From Cornus controversa (Eukaryota; Streptophyta; Magnoliopsida; Cornales; Cornaceae), in assembly GCA_026545225.1 (NCBI GenBank), contig CM048853.1, positions 48,843,755 through 48,907,754 on the forward strand: a DNA stretch of 64,000 bases, given 5' to 3'. A model generated the notes under the pieces. It had not been told where the DNA came from and searched no databases. It was given only the letters and a program-made list of their open reading frames with translations. This document shows positions 9,901 through 22,900 of the stretch, in pieces (within the stretch, counting starts at the first letter, position 1; every line of letters begins with the position of its first letter). Made by a program: the position numbers and the translations under genes.

Positions 9901-12296
9901 AAGTGGGCCATGTTGGAAGATTTCAGCCGGATGCGAAAATATCTGACGGTCCTGGGTGCACCACGTCATCAAACCTCACACTTTCAATAAATTCTAGTTT
10001 TTAGCTCTATATTTTCAGAATCATTTCTTAAATAACCTGACGGCTCACAAGAATCACAACAGTTTAGCGATGAAAAGTCACGTGTCTCTCTCCCATTTTT
10101 ATTAGTCGACCCAACACCTTATTATCCATCCGGATCCGAATAGAAACCAAAATCACTGAAAGGATGAAGTCATTTGGTAGTTCAGTTAAATCAAAATTTA
10201 TGATTAAATTTTCCTATTAAACTTTTGTGGATCCATTTTTTAAATTGAAAAGTTTAATAATTTTTCGAAGAGTTTACTTTTAAGTTAAAATTCTTTAATA
10301 CACATATTTCACGGAACATTAGACACGACTGGATCAATCTAGCACATGGGAGGTTGATTTGATCCCAACATTTATGAAAGCACCAAAGAGAATCTTCTGT
10401 TTCAAGAATCAACATTCTTGCGTGTCATTTTTATCTTGTTATCTTGTATCTAGTTGACTAATGCAACAATTTTGTATTATGAACATAACAACTTTAAATC
10501 AAATATGCAACAACTATGTAAATACATTAAATTCTCAATTTAGTAATGTTATAATATTGAATACGATGTAATATATTGCATGAATGTCGTATCTTTGATA
10601 TAACATTGCAATACCATGAATCTTTATTGAAATATTAATTAAACAGTACAAATCCAACCAACTGAACCTAACTCGATCTACCTAAATAGCCAAACCTAAT
10701 CCTAACTTAGAAAAAATAAATTGGGTTGGTCATGTGTGATGGTTATGTGTGAGTGATATATACCAAAGGTTAGGCTCAGGTTGACCCCTCAACATGCCTA
10801 CCCTACTTAAGTTGCTTCCTTAGTGAAGAAAAGACACTAGATAGTAGTGATCTCTGAAAAAAAAAAAAAAAAATTGTGAATGAAAGATCAACTCCTCATC
10901 CAGTAAAACTCATTTGGTGCATGTTAAATTTAGGGGCTAGTTTGATATAATTGTAAATATTCAAAGTGTCAATAGAGCACTTATTCAAATATTGAATGAA
11001 ACCACTTTGTGCAAATAGTACTAAAAGTTAGGTTCTTTGTCCGCCCTATTTCTCCCAACACCCTCAACTTATTTATGTTTTCTGTACATAATATATGCCA
11101 AACAACCATCTATAAATATCATTACCAAGTGCATTTGATGGTACTTAATTTTTATTTTTTACCTGGTAGTTAAACTTGAGTACCCAAACAAAACTTGTGC
11201 TGAGGTGCTTGAATCCTTTGCTATAATGATTCTATGGTGCAGTAGTGTTATAATTTATCAATACATTAATTTTGTTTTTCAACGCATTAAATCTTGGCCG
11301 AAATAGGTATATTTAAAGGTAAATTACACTGACCTCTCCTGAGAATTCGTCAAAATACACTTACCTCTCTCCTTATTTGCAAAATTACACTAACTTTTCC
11401 AGTCAAAGTCATTGAGAGAATGTCGTTAACGATTCTTGTGTAATTATTCTTCTATCTTTACCTCTCCTCTTGCTTGCAAAATTACACTAACCTTCCAAGT
11501 CAAAGCTATTGAAAGAATGTCGTTAAGAATTCTTGTGTAGTTATGTTTCTATCCTTACAACATAACACAAATTAATGATTCTTGTATACACGTTGACCAA
11601 TAATGGCCGTTAACAGAAGAAAACACGGTATTACAAAAATAAAAATCTCAAGGAGATTTAATGTAATTTTACAAACAAGAGGAGAAGTTAGCGTTGCAAA
11701 AATACAAATCTTAAAGGAGGTCAACGTAATTTTGTAAACAAGATGGGAGAGATAAGTGTATATTGATGAAATCTGAGATATCTCCCGTCTAATACAAATC
11801 TTATAAGTTGTTGGTGAAATATCATATGATGCTTTATGAGAGATGTAGACAAATGACACATTGTTAGAAGCTCATCTGAAGAATTAAACCATAAAAAGCA
11901 ACAGATCATGCTATGAAGAGTACAAGCGTTGCCCTTCTAGTAAAACTGGACAAACAACTCTACTGACAATTTAATTAACTCAAAAAAATTGCCACAGATT
12001 CACCATAATGCTTCAACAAATTTCAAGCTCAATTCTGAAGACGCGGCGTCTGGTTGATAAATCTTTAATTAGGATGCAAAAATCCCTCATCCAGACATCC
12101 CTAACAATTCAATTATTCACATCCATATGGAGTACAAGATTTGTTGATTACAAGGCAATAACTCAGAAGGGTTTCTAAATCAGATAAATCGATACTACAA
12201 AACTCAAATTGTTTCTGGAAGGGCTTTGACAATCAATATACAGCTAGAACCGGTGCCATCAACTCCATCCAGCAAGTGAGCAAAAATTGAGTGTCT
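9901..12296. other. Intergenic between Nudix and TRX z genes
   Basis: No gene recognised. It is AT-rich, with a second CACGTG at about 10079-10084 and a poly(A) run near 10857-10873. The stretch 11320-11770 looks like a foldback element and is listed separately. The end next to 12297 is probably the TRX z 3' untranslated region. Confidence 0.6.
11320..11770. mobile_element. Foldback-type non-coding repeat
   Basis: The left half has repeated AAATTACACTRACCT(C/T)YCC-type units (AAATTACACTGACCTCTCCT, GCAAAATTACACTAACCTTC, GCAAAATTACACTAACTTTT). The right half carries the same theme inverted (minus strand: TACACTTATCTCTCCCATCT, ACAAAATTACGTTGACCTCC). Multiple subterminal repeats in opposite orientation fit a decayed non-autonomous DNA element. 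Exact ends and target-site duplication were not resolved. Confidence 0.5.
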
Positions 12297-15200
12297 TCAC
12301 ATCTCATTATCAATGATATCCCGCATCATTTGTATTGGGATGAGCCCTTCTGTTCGGATAGCATCTTTATTTGGATCCGGACTGATGAAATACAATGTAG
12401 GCAGTCCCCGAACCTGTGACACAATATTTCAATTGGGTTTTCTACTTTCTAGATATTTGAAGCAATATCCATTCCAACAGAAATCTAAGAAACAATATAT
12501 TTTCAAGTGTTCATTCATCACAATGGAAATAAATTCCTTGCAAGAAAAGGTAGCTTCAGACAGTAACAAAGTGATACAGGTGCATCTCCACAATGGAAAG
12601 AAATGCAAAGAACTTCCAAACTTTTGAAAAAACAAAAATGTGCATGAGTAAAGATTTGCCAAAAAAAAAATCATCAAAAATTTGAGTTCATCACAGATTA
12701 AAAGTGCACATGGAAAATGCAGTGATTAGACAAATCATGAGTTTTCCGCCTACAAAGCCCATATCCAATTTAATAAACAAAGCCAAAGGCTTTAAGAGAG
12801 GATAACAATAATAGCAGGTGGGCGTACCTGCATGTCACGTGCAAATTCGTATTCGTCATCTGTGTCAACCTTCACAATTACTGCATTGCTCTCATACTCC
12901 ACGGCAAGCTGTGGGATGAATCGAAATTTAATATAAATAAAGAGATGGCAGAAACCAAGAATTCATATTAAACTGCTTCTAAAACATTAGTTTCTACTCG
13001 CTACTTTTCATTTGAAGCAATTCTATAATTAGCAGGTTGTTTTGCCCCAAAAAAAAGACATGATGATGAAAATAATAACAAGTACAGAGAAGATATAGGA
13101 AATGGTTTCAGAACATTGATTACTATTTTCTTGTTTGGAGGACAGGAAAACTACATTGATGCAAAAAAATAAAAAATAATAATGGTTCATCAAATTATAG
13201 GAAACTTACTCTTCTTTTTCTCCTTCATGTGTCTTCCTTTTGTGTGTGCTCATGTGCATGTGCATGTGTGTGGGGTGGGTTTTTTCGGGCGGAGGGGTTT
13301 GGTGTAAGAAGTCATTTCCCACATACAATGTTCTTCACGAGTATAATATTACACATAGAAAACAATCATTTAGAAGTTTCTCCCCAAAATTTATTTGATA
13401 AAACAATGAAACAATAATGCAGGCTGCATTGGAGTTAAGTGTCATGCTCCGCCAATATGCAGCGAGCTTGTGCCATGTGAGCAATGAGGAGGATTCTACA
13501 TGGCAACTGCATGGCATAGGTGAAGAATTAGGTATTAGAGTCTTCCACGTTTGTTTAGAGAAGTATAGAGTGCTATAGAGACATGAAAAATTCTAGAGCA
13601 TTGAAGGGTTTGTAGAAAATGGTAGATTGAAGAAGATTCTAAAAGATTAGAGGGTTTTGTAGAATTTGTAATTAAATATTTAGGATATTCAGGTGGAGAT
13701 TCTATAGAAGAGATGTTAAATATTAATTTTAATGCATCTTAACCGTCTATTAGGGTGGAGAATGCATTGAAGGGTTTGTAGAAAATGGTAGATTGAAGAA
13801 GATTCTAAAAGATTAGAGGGTTTTGTAGAATTTGTAATTAAATATTTAGGATATTCAGGCGGAGATTCTATAGAAGAGATGTTAAACATTAATTTTAATG
13901 CATCTTAACCGTCTATTAGGGTGGAGAATGCCTCTATATAGGTGAGTGTTTGATTTGTAAATGCACCGATATTTACTTATATCATAAATGATGATATTAA
14001 TAGAGACAAGAATTTTTTTTATCTTTATAGTATAAACCTTTACAACAATATTTTCTCTATTGCTAAAAGTCCACCAAAATTTTAGATCTAGGTAATTTAT
14101 GAACAAGTAAAAGTCAAATTTTTTTAATTACATCTACACTCAAACGCCACACCCTAATTATTCACCGATTTCACTCAAATGCCACACCGTAATTATTCAC
14201 CGGGTAAAAATCATAAATTTCATAATTCCTACCATTTAAGGGACATTACAAAGCACATAAACCTAAAAGGTTATTCCAATGGAATCTATTTCTTCCAGAG
14301 AGAGATGACGAAAAATTCCCAACAGAAATGAAATATACCATACATAAAAAAAATATCAAATGTAATACAACAGAAATGAAATATAATATAAAAAACAAAT
14401 GTAATAACTCAAATGATATAAATTAATATTACCATCTCCAGTTCTTGAGCCATCAAAATACAAGGACCACACCAGGTTGCGTAGAAATCGATTATAAGTG
14501 GTACATTTCTCTCTCCCTTTATGAGCTCTTGCACCTCAATTGCAGATAACTTTTTCTGCCAAACCAAAACAACACAAGAATAAAAAAAATCTAACTTAAA
14601 AAAATGTAACGAGAACACAATATTACCCAACGAAATATTCAAAATTTCTATGAACACACCAACAAGCTTAGCTCTTAATGCATGATGGTAGCAAAATCAC
14701 ATGTCTCTCTCTGCATAGGTTACCTTTTGGAGACCCATGGAAACGGTCTACCTGAGACTGTCACTTGGCCCTTGGGTCTCGATAAAGCTTAGAATTCTAG
14801 CTCTTCTAGAGTGGTATCTCAATGATGACTCCCCACCCCATCTCCACCCCGAGAAAGAGGCCTTCTTCGCCCTCCACTTAACCTGCGCAGGAAAGGCCAA
14901 AGCCAATCCCAGGGAATGGTAATGCTTCATAGGGTCTTTCTATTCCTGGGGAGATAAACCCCCTTTATTTTCCATCTCAAATTGCCTATCCCTAAATAAC
15001 ATAATATTAATTTTTAATTTTTACTTTTCCCCGTGTTTGGTAGCTCGGAAAATAGACAAGAAAAAAAAATAGATTTTTCCTACTATTCTTGTTTCTCAAA
15101 TTATATGCATAACAAAACTCAACCAAGACAACTATTTGTTATGGGTCTGTCAAACAATACAAACATTTAATTTCATAACATTGATACTAATTCTCTTTAT

Positions 15201-15574
15201 CTACATTTTCAACCAAACAAAGCCATCGATTCAAACCCAACCTAAAGAAACAACTGATAATACTACTGAAACGAAAGTTAGATGCGATATCAAGAGACAT
15301 AAATCTTATGCGCAACAGTGTGTCTGTGTGCGTATATATGAGTACATACCACAAGATAGTCTTCTCTGACATACTTGGCTGATAGGGGTGTGCAAAGCAA
15401 CTTTCTTGGTAGTGATAGTGGTCTTGGAGTCGATAGCAAATTGGGTCTGTTGGTGGTATTGGCGGAGGAGAAGAGCAAGTTTGGCTGATGAGCTTTCAAG
15501 GAGGAGTGAGAAAAGCAAAAGGGTTGCGGCGGTGGTGGCGGCGCACAAAATGAGAAAATGGCGGCAGTTTGCAT
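12297..15574 (-). CDS. TRXz: Thioredoxin z / CITRX, chloroplast thioredoxin
   Basis: Four exons: 15350..15574, 14433..14555, 12828..12908 and 12297..12413, giving 181 aa, all joined in phase 0 by GT-AG introns. Residues 1 to about 63 are a Ser/Pro/Leu-rich plastid transit peptide. The mature part starts near KYVREDYLVKKLS. The active site is W103-C104-G105-P106-C107 in DFYATWCGPC, and cis-Pro148 lies in RGLPTLYF. The ending MMRDIIDNEM and the segment DTDDEYEFARDMQ are typical of TRX z, as is the length. In Arabidopsis TRX z belongs to the plastid-encoded RNA polymerase complex and partners the fructokinase-like FLN1/FLN2; in tomato CITRX binds Cf-9. A CT tract lies just upstream of the ATG. 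Intron 1 contains an organellar rRNA fragment and intron 2 a 166-bp tandem repeat. Confidence 0.96.
13598..13930. repeat. 166-bp tandem repeat, two nearly identical copies, in TRX z intron 2
   Basis: GCATTGAAGGGTTTGTAGAA begins at 13598 and again at 13764. Across the unit only a few differences were noticed (CAGGTGG/CAGGCGG, AAATATT/AAACATT), so the duplication is recent. The unit ends in ACCGTCTATTAGGGTGGAGA, and the second copy is followed by a TATA-like CTCTATATAGG, which suggests part of an LTR or transposon promoter. No element ends were defined. Confidence 0.9.
14136..14203. repeat. 34-bp tandem duplication
   Basis: CACTCAAACGCCACACCCTA and CACTCAAATGCCACACCGTA, each followed by ATTATTCACCG, lie 34 bp apart in TRX z intron 2. 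Confidence 0.85.
14718..14942 (-). pseudogene. Decayed organellar 23S rRNA fragment (domain V), probably plastid DNA insertion
   Basis: On the minus strand the segment reads AAAGACCCTATGAAGC, CTTTCCTGCGCAGG, GGCGAAGAAGGCCTC, GAGATACCACTCT, GAAGAGCTAGAATTCTAA, GGGCCAAG, GACAGTCTCAGGTAGAC and CCAAAAGGTAAC in the order found in domain V of plant organellar large-subunit rRNA, as I recall it. There are scattered substitutions and small indels. It lies in TRX z intron 1, antisense to the plus strand and so on the sense strand of TRX z. The 61-codon open frames on both strands here are by-products. It is probably a nuclear plastid DNA insertion; a mitochondrial 26S origin is less likely but not excluded. 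Confidence 0.85.
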
Positions 15575-15589
15575 TGTATCGGTTTATCC

Positions 15590-15616
15590 GAGAGAGAGAG
15601 AGAGAGAGAGAGAGAG
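15590..15616. repeat. (GA)n microsatellite in TRX z 5' region
   Basis: About thirteen GA units on the plus strand, that is CT on the TRX z sense strand, starting 16 bp upstream of the ATG. Probably within the 5' untranslated region. Confidence 0.9.
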
Positions 15617-17773
15617 GTGTTTATGTGTTTTTTTTATTGGACATCTAGTGTGCTGAAATGATATTATTAATATGTGTTTGGCTGGCCTTGGGAGTCATCC
15701 CCAATCCTTAACTAGGATGTCCTTATTCCATCTAAGCTTACTAACAAAATAATTTGAATTGTTTATTTATTTTCTATATTAGTCTGATTTTGTATATGGC
15801 AAAGGAACTAGAATTTGTCATTGTTGTTGGTTATATGTCTTTCATTTTTTAAAGTAAAATTCGGTGCTTAGTACTTCACATTAGATCTCAACTACTTCAA
15901 TTTATAATTTTGATAATTTAAATGACAAATTTATCTTTCATCTCTTAAATAAAGTCACACGAACCGTTTGCTTAGATGAAAATTAATAGCAGAGATTGAA
16001 AGATTAAGAAATTGAAGTGAAGGAAATGGAAATTAATTTTTTAGCAAGAAACATTTTCAAGAAAGTTGTGAAAAATTTAATTTCATGGTTTGAATAGGAT
16101 GGAAGTTAAAAAAAAATATAATGATTCACCTAAAAATAATATAAGAATCTAAATAAATAACTTTGTAGGACATTGATAGAGATATAGACTATTATTTGAA
16201 AAATATATGCATAAAAACATTTTATTTTAGAGTGATAAAAAGAGTGATATAATAGTAAGTTCACGTAACTTTCTTAAGAAAGTAAAATTTTAATTCCCTT
16301 GTTTTTTGTATAAAAAAAATATTAAAAAACTAGGTGGTTATGGAAAGTTACTTTTTCACAAAAAAAAATTCTTTCCTACTATGTAAACTCGTAAAATGTT
16401 AAAATATTTTTCATTTATTTTCCTTTCTTATTATTCTATCTTACCAATCGAAGCATAAGATTTTTGAGAAGTCATTACAAAAAGAAGGACAAAACAGTCA
16501 TTATAGTTACTAAATATTAAAGGTGGAGTGGTAACATCAGTAAAATATTGAGTATTCAAATCTTTTAGGGGCAAATTAATTGTGCGAAAATCTCGTGTAG
16601 AATAAGATTGGGCTTTTATAGTTTTCCATATAAAAAATGAATAAACCTATAACAAAGTTGATCGAGAACATTTTTCTTTTAAAAAAGATTCGATTCATAA
16701 CCATTGTGTCCAAAGTCCAACATTGAAATAATTTCATAAATTTATCTTGACTTTGTCCGCGTCAACAAACAATTTAAAATACTTTTACTTTTGACTCAAA
16801 TAGCAATGATTCAAAGCACTTCATTTTACACTATTTCGGAAATTGAAAGACTCAATTGAATGAATATGTAAAATACAAGATTTGGGAAAGGAGATTTATA
16901 ATATACATGACTATATCTCCATTTAACATTTACAGTGTATAATTGTCACATATGTAATAGGGGAAAACTTGTCTTCTAACTTGATGATAAGAATTTCACT
17001 GTCACGAGTCCATTCTCACCTTCATCATTCTCACCTTCATTTTATTCCATTCTCGCTTAGCAAGTGTAACATCAGTGTTCTAATAGATTGGATGTTTCGC
17101 ACAAAACATTCTCAGGCAGTTTCAGTCCAGTCCATGTGGCAGGTAGGTTTAGAAAACCCTGTGAAACTGGTTCAAGAAAGGAGAGTCAAAATTGAGATGT
17201 CCACCTTGAAGTTTAAATCTTTTGACCAACACTCCACCAATTGGGGATCATCATAAAATTCTAGGAGCTTCAATGCTACTTTGTGTATTGTTAAATTATA
17301 TGTATTTTGTATTGGATAGTAGTATCATTAATGACCATTAAATTTCATCAAAAAGGAGATTAGATGGAGAAAATGAGAAAAGAAATGAACCTGATCAATG
17401 TCTGGCCATTAGGAGGAAAAACATGTATCATCCACCAATAAAACTGGTTGGGACTTTCCTCCAAATACTACTACTCTGTTTCATACACATGTATGCAAGT
17501 TGTTAATAGGTTCTTGAGCTTTATAAAGGTTAGATGTCATATATAACTAATACTCTAATACCTCTCTGCATTGTTAATAAAATAGAGAACAAGGTAAAGA
17601 TGTTATTTTTCCTACAATAACTCCATAGCCAAGTAGCCTATAACAAGTTAAACAGCTCTCACTCTTTCACCTCCAAGAGCTAGCTCTTCCACTTCTTCAA
17701 AGTTAACAAGTACACAAGTGTATACATACATACACATATATATATATATTATCATAATTTGATTATACTAATC
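15617..17773. other. Intergenic between TRX z and trihelix genes
   Basis: AT-rich, no gene seen. The open frame at 16969-17256 has no recognisable domain. The end near 17700-17773 is likely the trihelix 3' untranslated region. Confidence 0.6.
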
Positions 17774-18917
17774 TTAATTTCTTCCAATTCTCAACGAAGA
17801 ATCAATGCCTTTGCCAGCACCTGCAAAGAGCCTAGCAATCTCCAACTGTGTGTTAGCAATGATCTCTGTTCTCTTGAGATCCATTTCACCTCTCTTGGCC
17901 TCGGCCTCGGCTCTCATCCTCTCCAACTCTCTCATTGTGTCCATCCTTGCTTGCTCTGACCTTACCACCACTTCCGCTAACCACCGGATGCTCTCTGCCA
18001 CATCTCTGTCCTCCCTTCTTCGTCGCTTCTTTTTCTCCATTCTCATCCTTAGATTTCTAGACTTCAACTTCTCTTTATCGCTGTAGAGGCCTGGTGTGCT
18101 ACTGTCAGTCTCAATGGCATTTTTGTCTGATAAGTGATCAGACAATTTGGTATCCACCCCATCTTCCTGGTACAATGAAAGAGTGTAACACATTGGTGAA
18201 TTTGGACTATTAGCAATATAAATAGCACTAGTCTATCATGAGAACACTTGTACTGAGCTCGAGCCCTCCTATGAGAATTTTTTTTAATACCCCGATACCT
18301 ACTATATAGTGAAGTATATCATTAGCCGGAAGTACTATATTTTCGATACTGAGAGTACCCAATACCAGTTCCCTCCTCTCATAGGTTTGAATCTAAATAG
18401 ACTAGTCTTAGCCACTCATATAGAACATGTAAAGAACAACCCTCCTAAAAAAATGTTTCTAAAAGTCATTGATTGATTTCTACTGCAATTTTTAAGATGC
18501 CCATTTAAGAGAAATAGGTAAAGGTGAAATTTTTGGTGTACATTTATCTAACTACTTATCTTTCCATCCCATGATCACCCTTTTTAGCCCCAACAAAAAA
18601 CAGTATAATTTTTTTCTTCTTCTTTTGAATGGCTTCAGCAGTAAAATTACTGGATGGTAGTTACAAAAAATGGATGTTTTATCTTTTTTTATGTTAGTTA
18701 AGTCCTTAAATTTACTTCCAATTGCCATGTAGAAAATCATAAATTGGAAGAAAAATTAAAGCTATGATCTATGTACATAGGCTTATTATTAGTACTAGGA
18801 TGGTCCTGATAATGGTGAATGTTGGGGGAGAAAGATGGAATACAAATCATAATGAATTTATTGACTTTTGACAAAGCATGTGTTCATCATTTGTATTACA
18901 TACCTTTAATATATTAA

Positions 18918-18953
<36 letters not shown>

Positions 18954-19791
18954 TACATACATTTTTTGACGGAGCCGATATTGATTTGACAGTAAGAATA
19001 CCAACTCCAAAGAATCCTCGAGAATGAACTTCATATATTAACAAGTTTCACTCTTATGATCTCTGTCTAAACATTATTATTATTAAGATTTAATAATATC
19101 TAGTAGTGGTTATTTTGAATTCGCAGTCTAAACTTTTGATTTTTGATCTGTATATGCATGTATTATAAAAAATAAAAAATAAAATAAAAAATTCACTGAC
19201 CTTAATCCCACGTTCAACCCCATTAGAGCCATGCGAGTTTTGTGTGATTCCAAGAGGCAGAGGAGCAGGAGGAGGAGGTGCTGGAGGTGGCGGCGGCTGT
19301 GGTGGCGGTGGCTGTGACGGTTCTAGTAGCGCCAAAGGAGGATTAATCACAGCCATCGGCGGTGGTTGTGGTGGTGGTGGAGGGCCACTTCCACGCAGCA
19401 AAAGATCAAGCCGCGGGAAGAGCGGCCACGACGACGCGTCGGTGGTGGCGGACTCGGACCGGTACCGCTTTTTCATGGACTCGATCTTGTTCTTGCACTG
19501 TGTTTGCGTCTTTGGTGACTTACTACAACTTGCACGTGAAGACACAAACTTTGCAACATCTTCCCAATCATGTCCCTTTAGTTTTGCTCTATTTCTAAGT
19601 ATCCACTTGGCTTCATAGGCCTCAAGTAGGGTCGAAACCGCCCCTTCACTCCACTCATCTCTTTTCAATCTATCGCAGCCACCGCCACCGCCACCCGGTG
19701 GTGGTGGTGGTGGTTTTTTAGGAGTGTCATCTTTGGTGCTAATATTGTTGGAGAGGAGAGATGGGCTTTCTTGGTTAGCTTCTTTATCCAT
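17774..19791 (-). CDS. Trihelix transcription factor, SIP1/ASIL type
   Basis: Two exons: 19201..19791 and 17774..18166, joined in phase 0 (AAG|GTCAGT ... TACCAG|GAA), 327 aa. Residues about 43-132 form a Myb/SANT-like trihelix domain, starting RDEWSEGAVSTLLEAYEAKW, with W47, W76 and W122 in the helix positions and TQCKNKIESMKKRY in helix 3. Proline runs (27-32, 137-145, 160-180) and a Gly run (33-38) flank it; they account for the long antisense open frames. The C-terminal half has a basic nuclear-localisation-like KKKRRRR (about 242-248), then a charged helix rich in E/R/A from about 253 to 310 that likely forms a coiled coil. It ends ARLFAGAGKGIDSSLRIGRN. This architecture is typical of the SIP1 clade, which includes the ASIL repressors. 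Target genes cannot be inferred. Confidence 0.9.
18922..18951. repeat. (TA)n microsatellite in trihelix intron
   Basis: About fourteen TA units in the 1.03-kb intron (18167-19200). Confidence 0.95.
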
Positions 19792-19860
19792 CTCTCCTCA
19801 TTATAATCTCTCTCTATCCAAGTTTTTTACCTGCTAACATGAAATGAGAGAAGACCTCAA

Positions 19861-20160
19861 GAAGTTAAAAGCATGTAGAAATGCATATAGAGAGAGAAAG
19901 CCACTAGCATTTAGAGAGAGAGAGGGAAAAAGGGGGTAGTGGTACTTGTGGGTAGTGGCATTATGTGGTAATGCGTATAGAGAGAGAGAAAAGAGAAAGC
20001 CACTAGCATTTAGAGGGAGAAAAGAAAAAGAGTACTACTACTAGTGGCCTACTACTAAAGATAAGAGTACTACTGTAGCTAGCATTTAGAGAGAGAAAAA
20101 ATGGGTGATTTTAGTGGGCAACTTAGAGAGAGAAAGGGCTAATTAGTGGTAGTGGCCAAC
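19861..20160 (-). promoter_or_regulatory. GA-rich duplicated 5' flank of trihelix gene
   Basis: Imperfect tandem units GCCACTAGCATTTAGAGAGA recur at about 19900, 20000 and, shortened, 20080, with further AGAGAGA tracts between. On the sense strand these are CT/TCTC elements just upstream of the ATG at 19791, probably spanning the 5' untranslated region and core promoter. GAGA tracts of this kind are binding sites for BBR/BPC proteins in plants; function here is inferred. Confidence 0.5.
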
Positions 20161-20339
20161 CAAAGAATAAGCTTCACTTTCGTCAATTTGAGTTAATGAT
20201 GGTAATCTTAACTTTTTTTTTTTTTTCTTTCTCACACTTTTTGGGTGGTGTTATCTATTTTGTGGGTTTGGGTATTTTGGATGTTAGCGTTGATATGAAG
20301 CCAAGCCAAGCAAGACATCCACCGACGGTGGTGGTCGGT

Positions 20340-20358
20340 CACGTGGGATTGTCACCCA

Positions 20359-20399
<41 letters not shown>

Positions 20400-20410
20400 C
20401 ACACACACAC
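20340..20410. repeat. G-box followed by compound (CT)n(AT)n(AC)n microsatellite
   Basis: CACGTG at 20340-20345 is followed by CT units (20359-20381), TA units (to about 20399) and AC units (to 20410), about 550 bp upstream of the trihelix start. Confidence 0.85.
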
Positions 20411-22794
20411 GCATATATCACCATATATCTCATCCAAAGTTCCGCCACTCAGCGTTAGCGAATGCGCTGTTGTCACACCCCAACTAATTAGCTGCTCTTT
20501 TTAGCTTTGCTTTTTGGCCTTTATGTGCCTTTTCAAAGTCATTCATCACCGTTGGAGTCTTTTATGTGCAATGGGTTTCCTATAATCACTCCGATTGGAA
20601 CATGCATAGAATTTTTTTTCTAGCACAGAGGCTTGTATGGAAACAGTTGAAGGGGCACTGTCATCAAATAAAATGTTCAACAGTATTGGGGCAGAAAACA
20701 CAAACACTCTCTTAGGCTCAGTTTGGTTAGAAAGAAAGGAGGAGAAAAGAAAGGGACGAAAATAGAGGGATGCGTTTTTTTTTTATTTGGTGTAAATTTT
20801 TTAATGAAAAGGAAAGGAAATAAAAAGATTTGCAGGTATAAAATAAGGATAAATAGTAATTTTTGTTATCTTTCAAAAATGGAAGGAAATGAAAGGAAAA
20901 GAAAGGAAAAATTAGTATTTTTAATAAAATTTTGATAATAGTAACTTTGCCCTTACTTTGATAAAAGTTAAATTTTATTTTTTTAAATATAAAAAAGTAT
21001 AATAGTAAAAATTTTAAATAATTTTTATTTTTATTTCTCCAAATATATTAACTATTATTTTATTTCATTTATTTTATTAATCAACCAAATACGATAAAAG
21101 TTTAACAGTATCATTCCCCTTCATTTCTTTTTTTTTTTTTCCTTTCATTACTAATGTTATCCTTTTTTTTTCTTTCCATTGTACCAAAAATAGAGTGTCG
21201 CGTTGGTATCGAATACTTAGAGACAATGATGGGACATAGCCGGAACGTGACACAATTAAAAATATTTTGAAAATTGAATATTATATTTTCTGATTCGACA
21301 TGGCTCAATTCGGCAAAATAATTTGAATATTATACAATTTTTTTATTTATCTTTATCGTATTTATGTTCTATTTTTAAACAATTTTTTTTTGTCATATCT
21401 CCTTGTTGCACCGTGTCTATTAGATATCAGATTGGGGTACTTGTTGATTTGAAGTTTGGGTGAGACTTGAGTTCATACTATTTCTCGGATTGAGTTTAAA
21501 TTTATTCCTCATTTTTTTGGGACTGCACCAATAATTGAATAAGAGAATCTCTTACTTGATTTCTGTATTTGAGAAATTATTATATGGTCCCGAAATCATT
21601 GAAGTGTAAAATTTTATTTCAGTTTTATACTACTTTTTAATTATATATCATGTTTCGATTGATCGGAATTAATGATTCCAAAATCATGTAATAATTTCTC
21701 ATGTATTTCACCACATTTGGAGTAGTGTGGCCATATGCAATGAATCATGACCAATTTACATAACTTCATATTTTTCTTGTATATAATAAAGTTGTGTTAA
21801 AAAAAATAGTCTAAGCTACACTTGGCCACATTGGTGGTACAATTGGGTATCCAGCTTTTCAAAGTAACACACAATTATTTGAGCTTCCAAACTGATCTGC
21901 AGTCCCCTTCAATGCTCAACCAACCAATCTGCCACAGTGAAATTGAGCAGAAACCATGCCTGCTATCACGTGATCTGCTCATGCCATTTTGGCTTCTTGT
22001 GACCCACTTTACTTTTCTGAATCACTATCTAAAGCCTAAACCTAAGAGCCTAAAGACCCTGGCTCATTTCCTTGTCTTTGTCTCGTTTGGTAAGGTTGTC
22101 CTTCCCTGTTGCTTCCATATATCCAAAAGAGTAATTGGATGGAAATTATATCCTCTCTCTCTCTCTCTCTCTCTCTCAAACATTAAAGGTTGCTGATTAT
22201 GCTATGGTTGGTTGGAATTAGGAAATTTCACCTAATTGGCTTTACTAACATGAATGTTTGGTCAAGTGTTTAGGCTACTTAACAGGTGTTTTGGAATTCG
22301 TCTTCGTCAATCAGAACTTGACAAACAAATAAAATTTAAAATAAAAGTGGCACATTTGTTTATGTGTTATGTTTTGATTGTCCCCGAACCTAAAAGCACG
22401 GATACTTCTACAAGAATAACGTATATTGATACTCCTTGAATACTCCCGAATACTTGTCTCATTCTTCCTAAAAGTATTCATAATTTTAAAATATATATTT
22501 TTATTTCTAACACATATCCAATATTTCTCAGATACTTCAAAACACATTTTTAACAAGTTTTGAATATGAAAATGTAATTTTTTCAACAATAATATCATAT
22601 TATAATTGTTAAGTAAAGTTTAAAATTCTTTTAAAACAAATGTGTTAAGATACATATCATGATTTAGTACAAAATTTATCCATGCTAATTATAACGATTC
22701 TTAACTCTTATTTTGTTTGTTAATGATAATATTTTATAATGACTTGTTAATAACTCATTTTTTGCATCTATAAAATATAATTTATTATCTTTAT

Positions 22795-22900
22795 ATTGCC
22801 CGTACCCGTATTCTATTTTTTTTTTTTTTAGATTTGTCGTATCGCTATACCCGTATCGTGTCGTATCCGTGTCTTGTATCCATATACATGCTTTCTAGGC
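22795..22900 (+). repeat. GTGTC-type dispersed repeat, partial copy
   Basis: GTCGTATCGCTATACCCGTA, CGTGTCGTATCCGTGTC and TTGTATCCATATACATGCTT resemble the 3' parts of the repeats at 33350-33460 and 56630-56730. Confidence 0.5.

Noticed and set aside
14737-14922. 61-aa open frames on both strands
   Set aside because: They lie in the organellar rRNA fragment and are by-products of it.
18952-19030. Possible middle exon in the trihelix gene (before a GTATGT donor)
   Set aside because: Exons 1 and 2 join directly in phase 0 and give the expected family sequence; the candidate would insert unrelated residues.
19244-19618. Gly-rich 124-aa open frame on the plus strand
   Set aside because: It is the antisense shadow of the proline-coding runs in trihelix exon 1.
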